NCBI GenBank assembly: GCA_026005175.1
Contig: BPKO01000001.1
Location: 372,001 to 436,000 of the forward strand
Direction: 5' to 3'
Origin: Candidatus Tectimicrobiota bacterium
Lineage (GTDB): Bacteria > Tectomicrobia > Entotheonellia > Entotheonellales > Entotheonellaceae
DNA length: 64,000 nucleotides
A model generated the notes under the pieces. The model had not been told where the DNA came from and ran no database searches. It saw only the letters and a list, made by a program, of their open reading frames with translations. This document shows positions 19,786 to 28,588 of the stretch, one piece after another (positions within the stretch are counted from its first letter, which is position 1; each line of letters starts with the position of its first letter). The translations under genes and the position numbers were made by a program.

Positions 19786-19791
19786 ATTATA
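19786..19791 (-). promoter_or_regulatory. Extended -10 promoter for argC
   Basis: Minus strand reads TGCTATAAT, a TGn plus perfect TATAAT (19791-19786), about 50 nt before the argC ATG. No good -35 box at 17 nt; extended -10 promoters do not need one. Confidence 0.55.
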
Positions 19792-19803
19792 GCACGTCAG
19801 AAG

Positions 19804-20814
19804 TCAAGCGCCGCGGCGCCTGACGGGCCGCAGCAAAGCGGGAAATCGCGTGCACAGGCCGTACGCCAGTAGTCCCAGCGCGCTCCACACCAGCTGCTCC
19901 ACCCTGGCAACGAGGCCAAAGGCGAGGCCATACGCCTGGGCGATCCCCAGCGCCGACAGCACGGCAAGGCGCACCCCCTCGAGGGTTCCCAGGCGGGCAG
20001 GAACGAAAAAGAACACCTGATCCAATGCCGCCACCGCCACCGCGATGGCAAACGCCTGCGGCAGCGCCGGCGCTGCGGCGCCTAGGAGCAGGCGCAAGAG
20101 CACGTAGGTCTTGAGCCCCTCAGAGGCAAAGGCCAGGAGGTGCCAAGCACACGAACGCCACAGCCGCCAGGGATGGCGGCGGTAGTAGCGCAGCAGCTGC
20201 GCGTCAACGGCCTCAAGCGAAGGGGTGAGGCGCTCTCCCCACGCTCCGTCTCGGCGCTGACCCAAACGGCGCAGCAACCTGGAAAAGAGCCTGCCACGCT
20301 GGCTGAGGAGAAACCCCGCCAGCCCCAGGGCGATACCCGCCAACGCCAGCCCGGCAGGGAGCAGCAGCTCCAGCGGCAAGAGCAGCTGCTGCGCCAGGTA
20401 CCCCACCCCCACGGCCAGATAGAGGGTCTGCGCCAGGGTGACGCTGGCTTTGCCGATCACCACGGGCGCGACCGCCTGCGCCGCAGGCAGGGCGGTGCGC
20501 AGGAGGAGGGCGCGGGCCAGTTCGCCGCCCAATGTCGCAGTTGGCGTGAGCTGGTTGATGGCCATGCCGGCCTGACGGACAAGATACAACTGCCACAGCC
20601 GCAGCGGCGGCCGCAGGCCGGCAAAGCAGGCCGCCCAGCCCACGGCGTGCAAGAAGCTGGGTACCGCCTCCAGCAGCAGCCAGGGCCACAGCCACCAGCC
20701 CAGGGCACGCAATCCGTCACTCAGATCTTGCCGGCCATGGCGCACCAGCAGCACGCCAAGAAGCCCCAGACCAAGCAGCCACAAAAAGCCCGTCGTCCAT
20801 CGGGTCAGGCGCAT
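19804..20814 (-). CDS. Flippase-like membrane protein (UPF0104 / HpnL-like)
   Basis: Inner-membrane protein of 336 residues with about eight hydrophobic segments, of the lysylphosphatidylglycerol-synthase transmembrane (UPF0104) superfamily that includes the hopanoid-associated HpnL. Seen: GMAINQLTPTATLGGELARA near residue 83, a family hallmark, and FFFVPARLGTLEGVRLAVLS near residue 265. It starts 10 nt after the TolC-like stop in the rhodanese-exporter operon, so it may move a lipid substrate for that exporter. Substrate unknown. Confidence 0.75.
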   Translation of the reverse strand: MRLTRWTTGFLWLLGLGLLGVLLVRHGRQDLSDGLRALGWWLWPWLLLEAVPSFLHAVGWAACFAGLRPPLRLWQLYLVRQAGMAINQLTPTATLGGELARALLLRTALPAAQAVAPVVIGKASVTLAQTLYLAVGVGYLAQQLLLPLELLLPAGLALAGIALGLAGFLLSQRGRLFSRLLRRLGQRRDGAWGERLTPSLEAVDAQLLRYYRRHPWRLWRSCAWHLLAFASEGLKTYVLLRLLLGAAAPALPQAFAIAVAVAALDQVFFFVPARLGTLEGVRLAVLSALGIAQAYGLAFGLVARVEQLVWSALGLLAYGLCTRFPALLRPVRRRGA

Positions 20815-20824
20815 GGCGCTTCAC

Positions 20825-22186
20825 TCACGGCCGGTAAGTCAGGGTGGTCACTTCCTGTCCGGTGGCCTGGGAAAGACGCGCGGCAGCGATGTTGAGGTCG
20901 CGCACCGTTTGGTAGTACTCGGCCGCCATGCGGGTATAAAGACCCAAGCTATCAAAAACGTCCTTGGCTTCGCCCACCCCCAGGCTGAAGTTGGCCAGGC
21001 TGGTGACCATGAGGGCGCGGGCAGCCCGGCGCGCCGTTTCGGCAGCGGCAAGCTTCTGCTGGTTCTCTTGCACCTCCAGGTAACGCCGTTCGACGTCGAG
21101 AACGATGCCGCGCAAGGCGTGCTGCTGTTGCAGCTCTGCCTTGGCCACTTCTGCCTGCCGCTGCGCCACTTTGGCGTGGGTCTGCCAGAAGTCGAGCTGC
21201 CAGCGCAGGCCCAGAGCCACGCCGGCGCGGAAAAAGTTAAAGTCGTCTCGGGCAAAGGGGCTTTCCTGATCCTCGCGGTTCGGAGCGACGGCGTAGCGCA
21301 GGCCGCCGGCAAGAAAGAACGACGGATAGTAAGCGCTCTGGGCTGCCTGGAGGCGGGCCTGGCGGGCTTCCAGCCCGGCTTGCAGCTGCCGCAGCTCTGG
21401 CCGGCGCTGCTGCGCTTGCTGCACGTAAACCTCAAGCGGCTGTAATTTCAGCTCTACGGGTTCCAGCCGCGTATCGGCAATATCAAACGGCGCCGCGGGG
21501 GGCAAGCCCAGCTGCTGCATGAGGGCGCCACGCGTCACGGCTACGGCGCGCTGCAGGGCAAAGACCTCTTTGCTGACCCCGGCCAGGCCGATGCGCAGCT
21601 TGAGCACGTCTTGCTGGGTCACTTTGCCTTCTTCGAGGCGCTCCTCGGCTACTTCCAGGGCCTTGGTGAAGTTCTCCTGCACTTCGCGCAGCAGCTCTTG
21701 CACCTGGCGGCTGAAGACCAGGGTGTAGTACAGCTCCTTCACCTGGGCAATGACGGCCTCACGTGTCTGCTCCGTAGCGGCACGGCGCGCTTCAATGCCC
21801 TTGAGCGCCGCCAGGATTTCCTGCCGCAGGCGGCCAAACGTGTACAGGGGCTGCACCACGTCGAGATCGCCTTTGGTGAAGGGGCCCAGCTCGTCGGTGG
21901 TGCGGCCGTTTACCGCGTCGCCTTCGGCTCCGTTGACGATGCCGTTGAGGCTGGTAAAAGAGACTTGCGGCAGGCGTCCCGCTTTGGCCTGCGCCAGCTG
22001 CGTCTCGGCAATTCGCACTTCGGCCAAGGCTTCGCGCATCTGGGGATTGTGCTCCAGGGCATACTCCAGGCACTGCGCCAGCGTCCAGGGCTGGGCGGCC
22101 AGTGCCGTGCCTCCCCCGAGCCACAGGAGCAGCCCAAGCACGGCACCCGTGGCGGGATGATAATGGGGCGGTCTTGCCAGTTTCAC
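20825..22186 (-). CDS. TolC-family outer-membrane efflux protein
   Basis: Outer-membrane channel partner of a tripartite exporter. 453 residues, signal peptide (GAVLGLLLWLGGGTALAAQ), two OEP repeats rich in coiled coil: WTLAQCLEYALEHNPQMREA then AEVRIAETQLAQAKAGRLPQ; second repeat QAQQRRPELRQLQAGLEARQ. It lies between the MMPL exporter (56 nt) and the flippase (10 nt), so the three are probably one export machine; no periplasmic adaptor gene is seen nearby. Confidence 0.88.
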   Translation of the reverse strand: MKLARPPHYHPATGAVLGLLLWLGGGTALAAQPWTLAQCLEYALEHNPQMREALAEVRIAETQLAQAKAGRLPQVSFTSLNGIVNGAEGDAVNGRTTDELGPFTKGDLDVVQPLYTFGRLRQEILAALKGIEARRAATEQTREAVIAQVKELYYTLVFSRQVQELLREVQENFTKALEVAEERLEEGKVTQQDVLKLRIGLAGVSKEVFALQRAVAVTRGALMQQLGLPPAAPFDIADTRLEPVELKLQPLEVYVQQAQQRRPELRQLQAGLEARQARLQAAQSAYYPSFFLAGGLRYAVAPNREDQESPFARDDFNFFRAGVALGLRWQLDFWQTHAKVAQRQAEVAKAELQQQHALRGIVLDVERRYLEVQENQQKLAAAETARRAARALMVTSLANFSLGVGEAKDVFDSLGLYTRMAAEYYQTVRDLNIAAARLSQATGQEVTTLTYRP

Positions 22187-22242
22187 CGAACGCTCCTCCT
22201 CTGGATGATCGGCATGCAGGGCTGGGGATCAGCAACGGGGCG

Positions 22243-25028
22243 TTATGGCGTCGATGACGCCCCGGGCGGGGCGGGAGAAGGCGTCAGCCGCTGGGGAGGC
22301 CTTGCCGACGGCCCAAGCGGGAAGAGTTCCAGCAGCAGGGGCAGCACCACAAAAGCAGCCACCAGGCTACTGCCCACCGCCAGGGTGAGGAGAAGACCGA
22401 GGCTAAAAATTCCGGTATGCCGGGCGACCAGCAGGCTGCCAAAGCCCACCATGGTGGTGAGAGAGCTCAGGAGCACGGCTTTTCCGGTGCTGTGGCCTAG
22501 CAGCGCCGCCGTGGGGGCCTCTTGCGCGCGGTGCACGAGGTGGATGCCGCTATCGACGGCAATGCCCAGGAACAGAGGCAGGATGATCAGGTTCGCCATG
22601 TTGAACTGAAGGCCGCACAGGGCCATCCCGTCAGCCGTCCACAGCGCCCCCACCAGCAGAGGCACCAAAGAGAATAGCGCCGGTCGCGGCCGCCGGAAGA
22701 AGACCGCGACCAGGGCCACGATCACCGCCAGGGCATACAGCCCACCTCGCGTGTAGCCCCCGCTGCATCTGGCGGATTGCCTCATACGCCACCACCGGCG
22801 GACCGCTCACCTCGGGGTCAACAGCCTGCAGCTGGGTGACAAAGGCCGCCATGGGCTCGCGCTCCCAGATGTTGTCGCGGGCAAAAATACGCAGCAGGTA
22901 AGTCCCCTCCGGGCTCACAAAGCGCTGTCGCAGCAGTGGCGGGATGTCGTCCAGCGTCACCGGCGTAGGGTGCACGTTGCGCCGCAGCAGCGAGAGCTTG
23001 TCGGCCATGTCGGCCAGCAGCAGCTGCTGCAGACGTTCCAGCGCTGCCTGCGCTTGGGCTGCGGGAAGGCGCTGCAAGTGATCCTGCACCGCCAGCAGGG
23101 CCTCACGGGCGGCACGGAGCTGCGCTTCTGAGGGGCGCTGGCGCGGATCCCACTCGGCAGGCGGGCGCTGCAACTTAAAGCGGATCTTGTCGAGCAGCAG
23201 GGCAAGCTCTTCCAAGTCAACCGGCTCGGCCTCGTCCCACTTCCCGTGCAGCGGCTCGACGTAAGGGGCCAGGGCGGCCACCCGCTGCAGCCGCTGCGGC
23301 TGGTCTGGTGGCAGCAGCGAGGCAAGGCTCTCGACGCGTTCCACCACCGGCAGGGCCCGAAAGGCCTCCTGCTTGCGGTACAGCTCCGGCAGCGAAGTGG
23401 CGCGGCTGACGGCATACCACGAGGAGCGCTCGGCTTCGGCAAGCAGGCGGTGCTCCCAGACCACCGACTCTGTTCCTCGTGCTTGCAGCCGCAGCAAGTT
23501 GTAATCGAACTGCGGCTTGGGCAGCCACACCACCCCGGCCAGGGTGACCAAGCCAAGCCCGGCCAGCACGGTGCGGGGATAGCGCCGCAGCGGCCGCAGG
23601 GGGTCGAGGGGCTGCGGCTGCCAGATCCCCACCCGTCCCGGCCGCTGCCGTTCGCTTAAGGCCAGCAGCGCCGGCAGCACCGTCCAGCTGGCCAAAAGGC
23701 ACAGAAGCACGCCGCTGCCGGCAATGAAGCCCAGCTCGGCCAGCCCCCGGAAGTTGGTGAGCATGACCGCGTAAAACGCCAGCGCCGTGGTAAGGGCGGC
23801 CATGATCACCCCGGGACCCGTCAGGCGGTACGCCGCTTCTAGCGCCGGGGCAAAAGCCGCGCCGCGGGCGCGCTCCTCGGCGTAGCGGGCCAGTAGGTGG
23901 ATGCCAAAATCGATGCCCAGGCCGATGAGAATGGGGGTGAAGGCCACCGAGAGAATGTTGAGATGCCCCACCGTGAGGGTGGTAAAGCCCAGCGACCAGG
24001 CCACGGCGACGACCAGGGTGGCCACCACCAGCAGCGGGCGCCGCACCTCGCGGAAGGTGAGGATGAAAAGCACCGCTACCCCCAGCAAGGCAAGCCCGGT
24101 GGCCAGCTGCATGTCGCGCTGCGAGACCAGCATCTCGTCAGCGGCCAGGGCATTGCCGCCGGTCACTCCGGCTTCTACTTCGGGGAATTCCTGCTGCACG
24201 GCGCGTAGGTGCGCGCGCAGGGCCTGCAAGGGCGCGGCATGCTTGACAAAGCCGGTGGCGGGGCGGCCCTCCACAAGGACAAAGAGCAGGCGGCCTCCTT
24301 GTGCGGTGAGGTAGCCGTCGCTGGCCCACAAGTCGTCCTCGTCGAGGAAAAAGCGCCCCCAGGGCGAACGGTAGACGTACGACGCCGGGGCGGCCAGCAC
24401 CTGCGCCATTTCCGTAAACAGCGCGGTCAGGAACGACACGTTCTGGGTCTGGGTGCCCGCTGCCGGGCCGGCAGCCCCTTCAGCACCCAGCAGGCCGCCG
24501 GTGAGGTGGGCCACCAAGGCCTTGCTGATCTCGCGGTTGATGCCGGCCAGCAAAGACACCAGCCCGGGACGCTCAAGCAAGTCGGCCAGCAGCTCCTGGG
24601 AATCCTCCAGGCGCTGCTGCAAGGCCCCCCAGCTTCTCCGGTGACAGCAGGAGCAGCTTCTTGCCTTCCAGGGAGGAGGTGTCGAAGCGGGCCACGATCT
24701 CGCCAAAGTGGCGCTCATCGGCTGCCAGCCGGGCGGCCAGGGCATCGACGAAGCGCTTGCCGCGTTCGGGATGCGACGCAGCTACCACGACGATAAAGGC
24801 GTCGAGGTTGGGAAAAGCGCTTTTGAGCTGGCGATACACCTGGACGGAGCGCGAGTGCGCGGCCATCAGGGCGTTGCGCGAGGTTTCGAACTCCAGCCGC
24901 GTCGCTGTAACCCACAGCGCCGCACCGGCCAGGGCCACCGCCAGCCACACCGCGGCCCAGGGGACCGCGGTGACGGCGCGCACCGGGGCCACGAGCAGCC
25001 GCCGTGTCCACCTGGGCTCTGAAGGCAC
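22243..25028 (-). CDS. MMPL/RND lipid exporter, HpnN-like, two frameshifts
   Basis: Inner-membrane proton-driven exporter of about 927 residues after repair. Twelve-helix RND plan with two sterol-sensing/MMPL halves: first half GHLNILSVAFTPILIGLGID and FGIHLLARYAEERARG; second half LQFNMANLIILPLFLGIAVD and SGIHLVHRAQEA. Large periplasmic loops lie between TM1-2 and TM7-8. The architecture and FDYNLLRLQARGTESVVWE resemble hopanoid transporter HpnN. The frame breaks at a C-run near 24627 and another near 22759; removing one base at each restores it. The substrate (hopanoid or another lipid) is inferred. Confidence 0.8.
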
Positions 25029-25049
25029 GCCTCGCTCCTTGTCGCTTCC

Positions 25050-25430
25050 TTACGAGGAAGGCAGGGGTTGTCCGACCACCGGCAAGCCGGCTGCACTCCA
25101 TGCCGTGAAGCCGTTGATCATGAACGCCACGTTGCGATAGCCCAGCTGCTGGAGAGTCTGCCCTGCCAGGGCAGCGCGGCCGTCGCGGCGTCAGTGAAGG
25201 ATGATGGTCGTGGACTTGTCGGGGATGACCTCGGCGATACGGAACTCCAGCAAGCCCCGGGGCAGCAAAACGGCCTGGGCGATGTGTCCCTGGTCGTACT
25301 CCTCTTTTTCCCGCACGTCGAGGATCACCACCGGCTCGCCGGCCTGAAGCTTGGCGTAGACTTCCTGGGCGGTCAGCGACGGCACGGCCGCTTTGGCCGC
25401 CTGTACCATCTCATCAACGGTGGTTGCCAT
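25050..25430 (-). CDS. Candidate selenocysteine-containing rhodanese (in-frame TGA at catalytic Cys)
   Basis: Single-domain rhodanese, 126 residues if the TGA at 25193-25191 is read as selenocysteine 80. Before it: LTAQEVYAKLQAGEPVVILD, VREKEEYDQGHIAQAVLLP, and STTIILH. After it the same frame continues RRDGRAALAGQTLQQLGYRN, VAFMINGFTAWSAAGLPVVG and stops at TAA (25050). The family has CxxGxR-type loops after IVLY/IILH, so the TGA stands precisely where the nucleophilic Cys belongs. Start ATG follows GAGAAGGAGA. A 7-bp hairpin lies 16 nt beyond the TGA. First gene of an operon with the HpnN-like exporter (21 nt downstream), TolC-like channel and flippase. Alternatives: a TGC-to-TGA base error, or a 79-residue truncated protein. 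The strict conservation after the TGA argues against truncation. Confidence 0.8.
25158..25174 (-). promoter_or_regulatory. Candidate bacterial SECIS hairpin in the rhodanese mRNA
   Basis: Minus strand CTGCCCT-GGC-AGGGCAG forms a perfect 7-bp stem with a GGC loop. The stem begins 16 nt and the loop 23 nt after the TGA. Known bacterial SECIS elements lie just downstream of the UGA, with a short stem and a G among the first loop bases, so spacing and loop fit. It also encodes conserved rhodanese residues, so chance pairing is possible. Confidence 0.55.
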
Positions 25431-25468
25431 TTCCGCGTCTCCTTCTCTGCAAGCCCCATGGTAGCAAG

Positions 25469-25497
25469 AGCATACCGCATCCATAGCAGGCGAGCAA
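25469..25497 (-). promoter_or_regulatory. Promoter for the rhodanese-exporter operon
   Basis: Minus strand TTGCTC (25497-25492), 17 nt spacer, TATGCT (25474-25469), 38 nt before the rhodanese ATG. Divergent from the promoter at 25526. Confidence 0.5.
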
Positions 25498-25525
25498 ACC
25501 CGCGGATTGGCCGGTTGCCACGGCG

Positions 25526-25554
25526 TTGACAGCACCAGCGGACTCGGCTTACAT
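25526..25554 (+). promoter_or_regulatory. Promoter for the small unknown gene and acyl-CoA dehydrogenases
   Basis: TTGACA (25526-25531), 17 nt spacer, TTACAT (25549-25554), 37 nt before the ATG at 25592. Confidence 0.5.
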
Positions 25555-25591
25555 TAGCAAACGAGCGCTGTCTCTGGAGGGTGGTGAAACA

Positions 25592-25921
25592 ATGGAGATT
25601 TTGGAGCGCCGGCAGACCTGGCTCCATACCCACTTTATTACCGATTGCGTTCGCCTCTCTGAGGCCAAAGGGCGCGAGATAGCCGCTGCGCTGGCCCCGG
25701 TGCTGCGGCAGCACCACATCGTCTTTGGTATTCACTTTGAGGAGTCCCGGCACGATCCTGGCATCCGCATCGTGCTCGAGTGCATTCCGCTGCCACCGGT
25801 ACTCGAGCGCATCGAGGCGGCCTTGCGGCGCATCGTCGCCCCGATTCCGGCGCGCCCCACCCCCACGCGCGTCGTGGTGGCGGAAGCTGCCGAGACGACA
25901 GCGGCCCAGCAAGAAGCCTGA
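25592..25921 (+). CDS. Unidentified 109-residue protein
   Basis: I do not recognise this family. The ATG has a good ribosome binding site (TGGAGGGTGG). The first 80 residues look like a small alpha/beta domain: RQTWLHTHFITDCVRLSEAK, then VLRQHHIVFGIHFEESRHDP and IRIVLECIPLPPVLERIEAA. The tail is Pro/Ala-rich and probably disordered. No signal peptide or membrane segment. It is co-directional with two acyl-CoA dehydrogenase genes 66 nt downstream, so it may be an accessory protein of that operon; this is inference only. Confidence 0.65.
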   Translation: MEILERRQTWLHTHFITDCVRLSEAKGREIAAALAPVLRQHHIVFGIHFEESRHDPGIRIVLECIPLPPVLERIEAALRRIVAPIPARPTPTRVVVAEAAETTAAQQEA

Positions 25922-25987
25922 GGCCGGTGGCGGCTGGCGCACGTTCGGGGAGTGCCGGACGATTCCCCAGCAACGAGGAGACCACCT

Positions 25988-27160
25988 ATGTCGAGCCCGG
26001 CGGTGAGCCCTGCCGTGCAACCCCTGACCCGCCTGCGGGAAGAAGAAGAGCTGTTTCGCACCTCGGTGCGCACGTTTGCGACCGACGTCATTGCCCCGCG
26101 GGTGCGCCAGATGGACGAGGCGGCCCAGTACGACCCCGAGCTGCTGCCCCAGCTTTTTGCCCTGGGCCTGATGGGCATCGAGATTCCCGAGGCGTACGGC
26201 GGCGCCGGAGGGACTTTTTTCATGGCTTGCTTGGCCATCGAGGAGCTCTCGCGCGTGGATGGCGCCGTGGGTGTCCTGGTGGACGTGCAGAACACGCTGG
26301 TTAACAACGCCTTGCTGCGCTGGGGGACGGCAGCACAACACGCCGCCTTTTTGCCCCGGCTGGCCCGCGATACGGTCGGCGCCTACGCGCTATCAGAAGC
26401 GGGGTCGGGCAGCGACGCCTTTGCCTTGCAGACGCGGGCCACACGGGAGGGGGATCACTACCTGCTGAGCGGGCGCAAGCTCTGGACCACCAACGCCCGC
26501 GAGGCCGGCGTGTACATCGTCTTTGCCACCGTTGACCCGAGCAAGGGCTACCGTGGCATCACTGCCTTTCTCGTCGAGCGGGACTTCCCCGGCTTTGCCC
26601 TTGGCAAAGTAGAAAAAAAACTCGGCATTCGGGCCAGCAGCACCTGTGAACTGCTGCTTGACCGCTGCCCCGTGCCCAGGGACCACGTGCTGGGCGAGGT
26701 CGGCCAGGGATACCGGGTAGCCATCGAGACCCTCAACGAGGGCCGCATCGGCATCGGTGCCCAGATGGTCGGCATTGCCAGCGGTGCGCTGCAGGCGGCG
26801 GTGGCCTATGCCAAGCAGCGCGAGCAGTTTGGCCAACCCATTGCCCGCTTTCAGGCCATGCGCTTCCAGCTGGCCGAGATGGCCACCGAGATCGAGGCGG
26901 CGCGGCTCATGGTGTACAACGCGGCGCGGCTCAAAGACGCCGGCGAGCCTTTTGTGCAGCAGGCGGCCATGACCAAGTACTTTGCCTCGCAAGTGGCCGA
27001 ACGGGTGACTTCCAAAGCGGTGGAGGTCTTTGGCGGGGTAGGCTACACGGTGGAGGCCCCGGTGGAGAAGTTTTACCGCGACGCCAAAATCGGCACCATT
27101 TACGAAGGGACGTCCTTCATGCAGCTGCACACCATTGCCCGCTACCTGCTCGAACCCTGA
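25988..27160 (+). CDS. Acyl-CoA dehydrogenase (short/branched-chain type)
   Basis: FAD enzyme introducing the alpha-beta double bond in acyl-CoA and passing electrons to EtfAB. 390 residues. N-terminal helical domain with ALGLMGIEIPEAYGGAGG; middle domain AYALSEAGSGSDAFALQTRA; C-terminal YAKQREQFGQPIARFQAMRF and catalytic Glu in IGTIYEGTSFMQLHTIARY. Segments such as VDVQNTLVNNALLRWGT resemble 2-methyl-branched-chain acyl-CoA dehydrogenases. Followed by a second dehydrogenase 10 nt later; etfA/etfB are at the right end of the window. Chain specificity is inferred. Confidence 0.92.
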   Translation: MSSPAVSPAVQPLTRLREEEELFRTSVRTFATDVIAPRVRQMDEAAQYDPELLPQLFALGLMGIEIPEAYGGAGGTFFMACLAIEELSRVDGAVGVLVDVQNTLVNNALLRWGTAAQHAAFLPRLARDTVGAYALSEAGSGSDAFALQTRATREGDHYLLSGRKLWTTNAREAGVYIVFATVDPSKGYRGITAFLVERDFPGFALGKVEKKLGIRASSTCELLLDRCPVPRDHVLGEVGQGYRVAIETLNEGRIGIGAQMVGIASGALQAAVAYAKQREQFGQPIARFQAMRFQLAEMATEIEAARLMVYNAARLKDAGEPFVQQAAMTKYFASQVAERVTSKAVEVFGGVGYTVEAPVEKFYRDAKIGTIYEGTSFMQLHTIARYLLEP

Positions 27161-27170
27161 GGGAGGCCGC

Positions 27171-28346
27171 ATGATTTTCCCAGACGAGGCCGCCTACCGC
27201 GCCTATCTGCAAGACGTCAAAACGTTCTTGTGGCGCGAGATCGATCCCTTGGTGCCGCAAATCGAGGCGCAGGGGCGCATTCCCTTTGAGGAACTGCGGC
27301 CCAAGTTCCGCCAGCACGGCCTCTTTGCCTGCCTGGTGCCGGAGGCTTACGGCGGTCTGGGGCTCAGCGCGACGCAATACGCGCCGGTGCTCAAAGAGCT
27401 GGCCAAAGTCCATGGCGGCATTCGCGCCATGCTGCACGTGCACAACAGCAGTGTCCATCTCATCGAGACCGGACGCCCCGAGCAGCGCCAGCAGTACTTG
27501 CCGCGCATGGCGCAAGGCGACTTGCTGGTGTGCTTTGCCCTCACCGAGCCCGACAGCGGCTCAGGACTCGACAGCAAAGCCACGGCGGTGCGCCAGGGGG
27601 ACGTCTACTTGCTTAACGGGCGCAAGCACCTCATCACCAATGCCCGCGAGGCCGAGCTGTTTGCCGTCTTTTGCTTCACGCAAAACCCCGACGGCAGCGA
27701 GCGCGCCTTCAGCGTGTTGCTGGTCGAGCGGGGCATGCCCGGCTTTACTATTGAACCAATGGCCCCCACCATGGGGTGCGTGGGCGCCTCGCACGAATTC
27801 TTGCGCTTCGAGCAGGTGCCGGTGCCGCGAACGCACGTGCTAGGGGAAGAAGGGCGGGGCTCGGAGCAGATGCTGGCTTTTCTGGAAATCAGCCGCGTGT
27901 TCATTGCCGTGGCCGCTCTGGGCACGGCGGAGCGCGCCCTGGAGCTGGCCCTCGAGTGGGCCAAGCGCCGCGTCACTTTTGGCAAACCCATTGCCAGCCG
28001 GCAGGCGGTGCAGGGGTATCTGGCCGAGATGGCCACCGATATTTACGCTTTGCGCCACATGGTCCTCGACGCCTTGCGCAAGTACGACGCCGGCCAGCGC
28101 ATCCCCGAAGAGTCGTCGATGTGCAAGCTCTTTGCCCTGGAAGCCGTGGGGAGGGTGACCGACAAGGCGCTGCTGGTGCACGGCGGCCTGGGCTACCTCA
28201 AGTCGAGCCGCATCGAAATGCTCTACCGCGACGCCCGCCTCAACTGGCTCGAAGAAGGCACACCGACCATTCACAAGCTGATCATCGCTCGCACCTTGCT
28301 CCAGGAAGAGTTTGCCGCTTTTGGGCGGGGAGAGGAGCTGCTCTAA
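27171..28346 (+). CDS. Acyl-CoA dehydrogenase family protein
   Basis: Second member of the pair, 391 residues. HGLFACLVPEAYGGLGLSAT, CFALTEPDSGSGLDSKATAV, ASHEFLRFEQVPVPRTHVLG, EWAKRRVTFGKPIASRQAVQ. C-terminal WLEEGTPTIHKLIIARTLL has a Glu where the catalytic base of the family lies, in a modified context (EEGTP instead of YEGTS). Adjacent dehydrogenases of different type often serve one degradation pathway. The substrate is unknown. Confidence 0.9.
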   Translation: MIFPDEAAYRAYLQDVKTFLWREIDPLVPQIEAQGRIPFEELRPKFRQHGLFACLVPEAYGGLGLSATQYAPVLKELAKVHGGIRAMLHVHNSSVHLIETGRPEQRQQYLPRMAQGDLLVCFALTEPDSGSGLDSKATAVRQGDVYLLNGRKHLITNAREAELFAVFCFTQNPDGSERAFSVLLVERGMPGFTIEPMAPTMGCVGASHEFLRFEQVPVPRTHVLGEEGRGSEQMLAFLEISRVFIAVAALGTAERALELALEWAKRRVTFGKPIASRQAVQGYLAEMATDIYALRHMVLDALRKYDAGQRIPEESSMCKLFALEAVGRVTDKALLVHGGLGYLKSSRIEMLYRDARLNWLEEGTPTIHKLIIARTLLQEEFAAFGRGEELL

Positions 28347-28546
28347 TCGCGCTGTCGCAGCAGCCGCAGCAGCCGCAGCACCGTCAGCACCAGGGGCACG
28401 CCCAGCACGCCCAGCATCACCAGGGCGGCGGGATGGCGCAGGTGACGGCCGCCGTGGGCGAAGAGCTCGTTGTTGCGGATGAAGAGAAACAGGCTGGCGG
28501 CCAGAAACAGGCACACCAGCCCGTTGGAAAGCAGCCCCTTGCGCAA
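28343..28546 (-). CDS. Possible small two-helix membrane protein
   Basis: A 67-residue frame with two hydrophobic segments (GLVCLFLAASLFLFI and ALVMLGVLGVPLVLTVLRLL) and a basic tail. It lies just downstream of pckA on the same strand. The only start codon in reach is TTG at 28546, without a clear ribosome binding site, and the stop overlaps the end of the convergent dehydrogenase gene. Composition suggests a real protein, but support is weak. Confidence 0.4.
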   Translation of the reverse strand: MRKGLLSNGLVCLFLAASLFLFIRNNELFAHGGRHLRHPAALVMLGVLGVPLVLTVLRLLRLLRQRD

Positions 28547-28588
28547 GCGCGGCCGTTTTTTCCACCGCCACGGGGCTCGCCTCCCCGC

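Noticed and set aside
25191-25430. Rhodanese as a 79-residue truncated protein or pseudogene
   Set aside because: The frame after the TGA keeps 46 residues of well-conserved rhodanese sequence and its own stop, which would not survive in a truncated gene.
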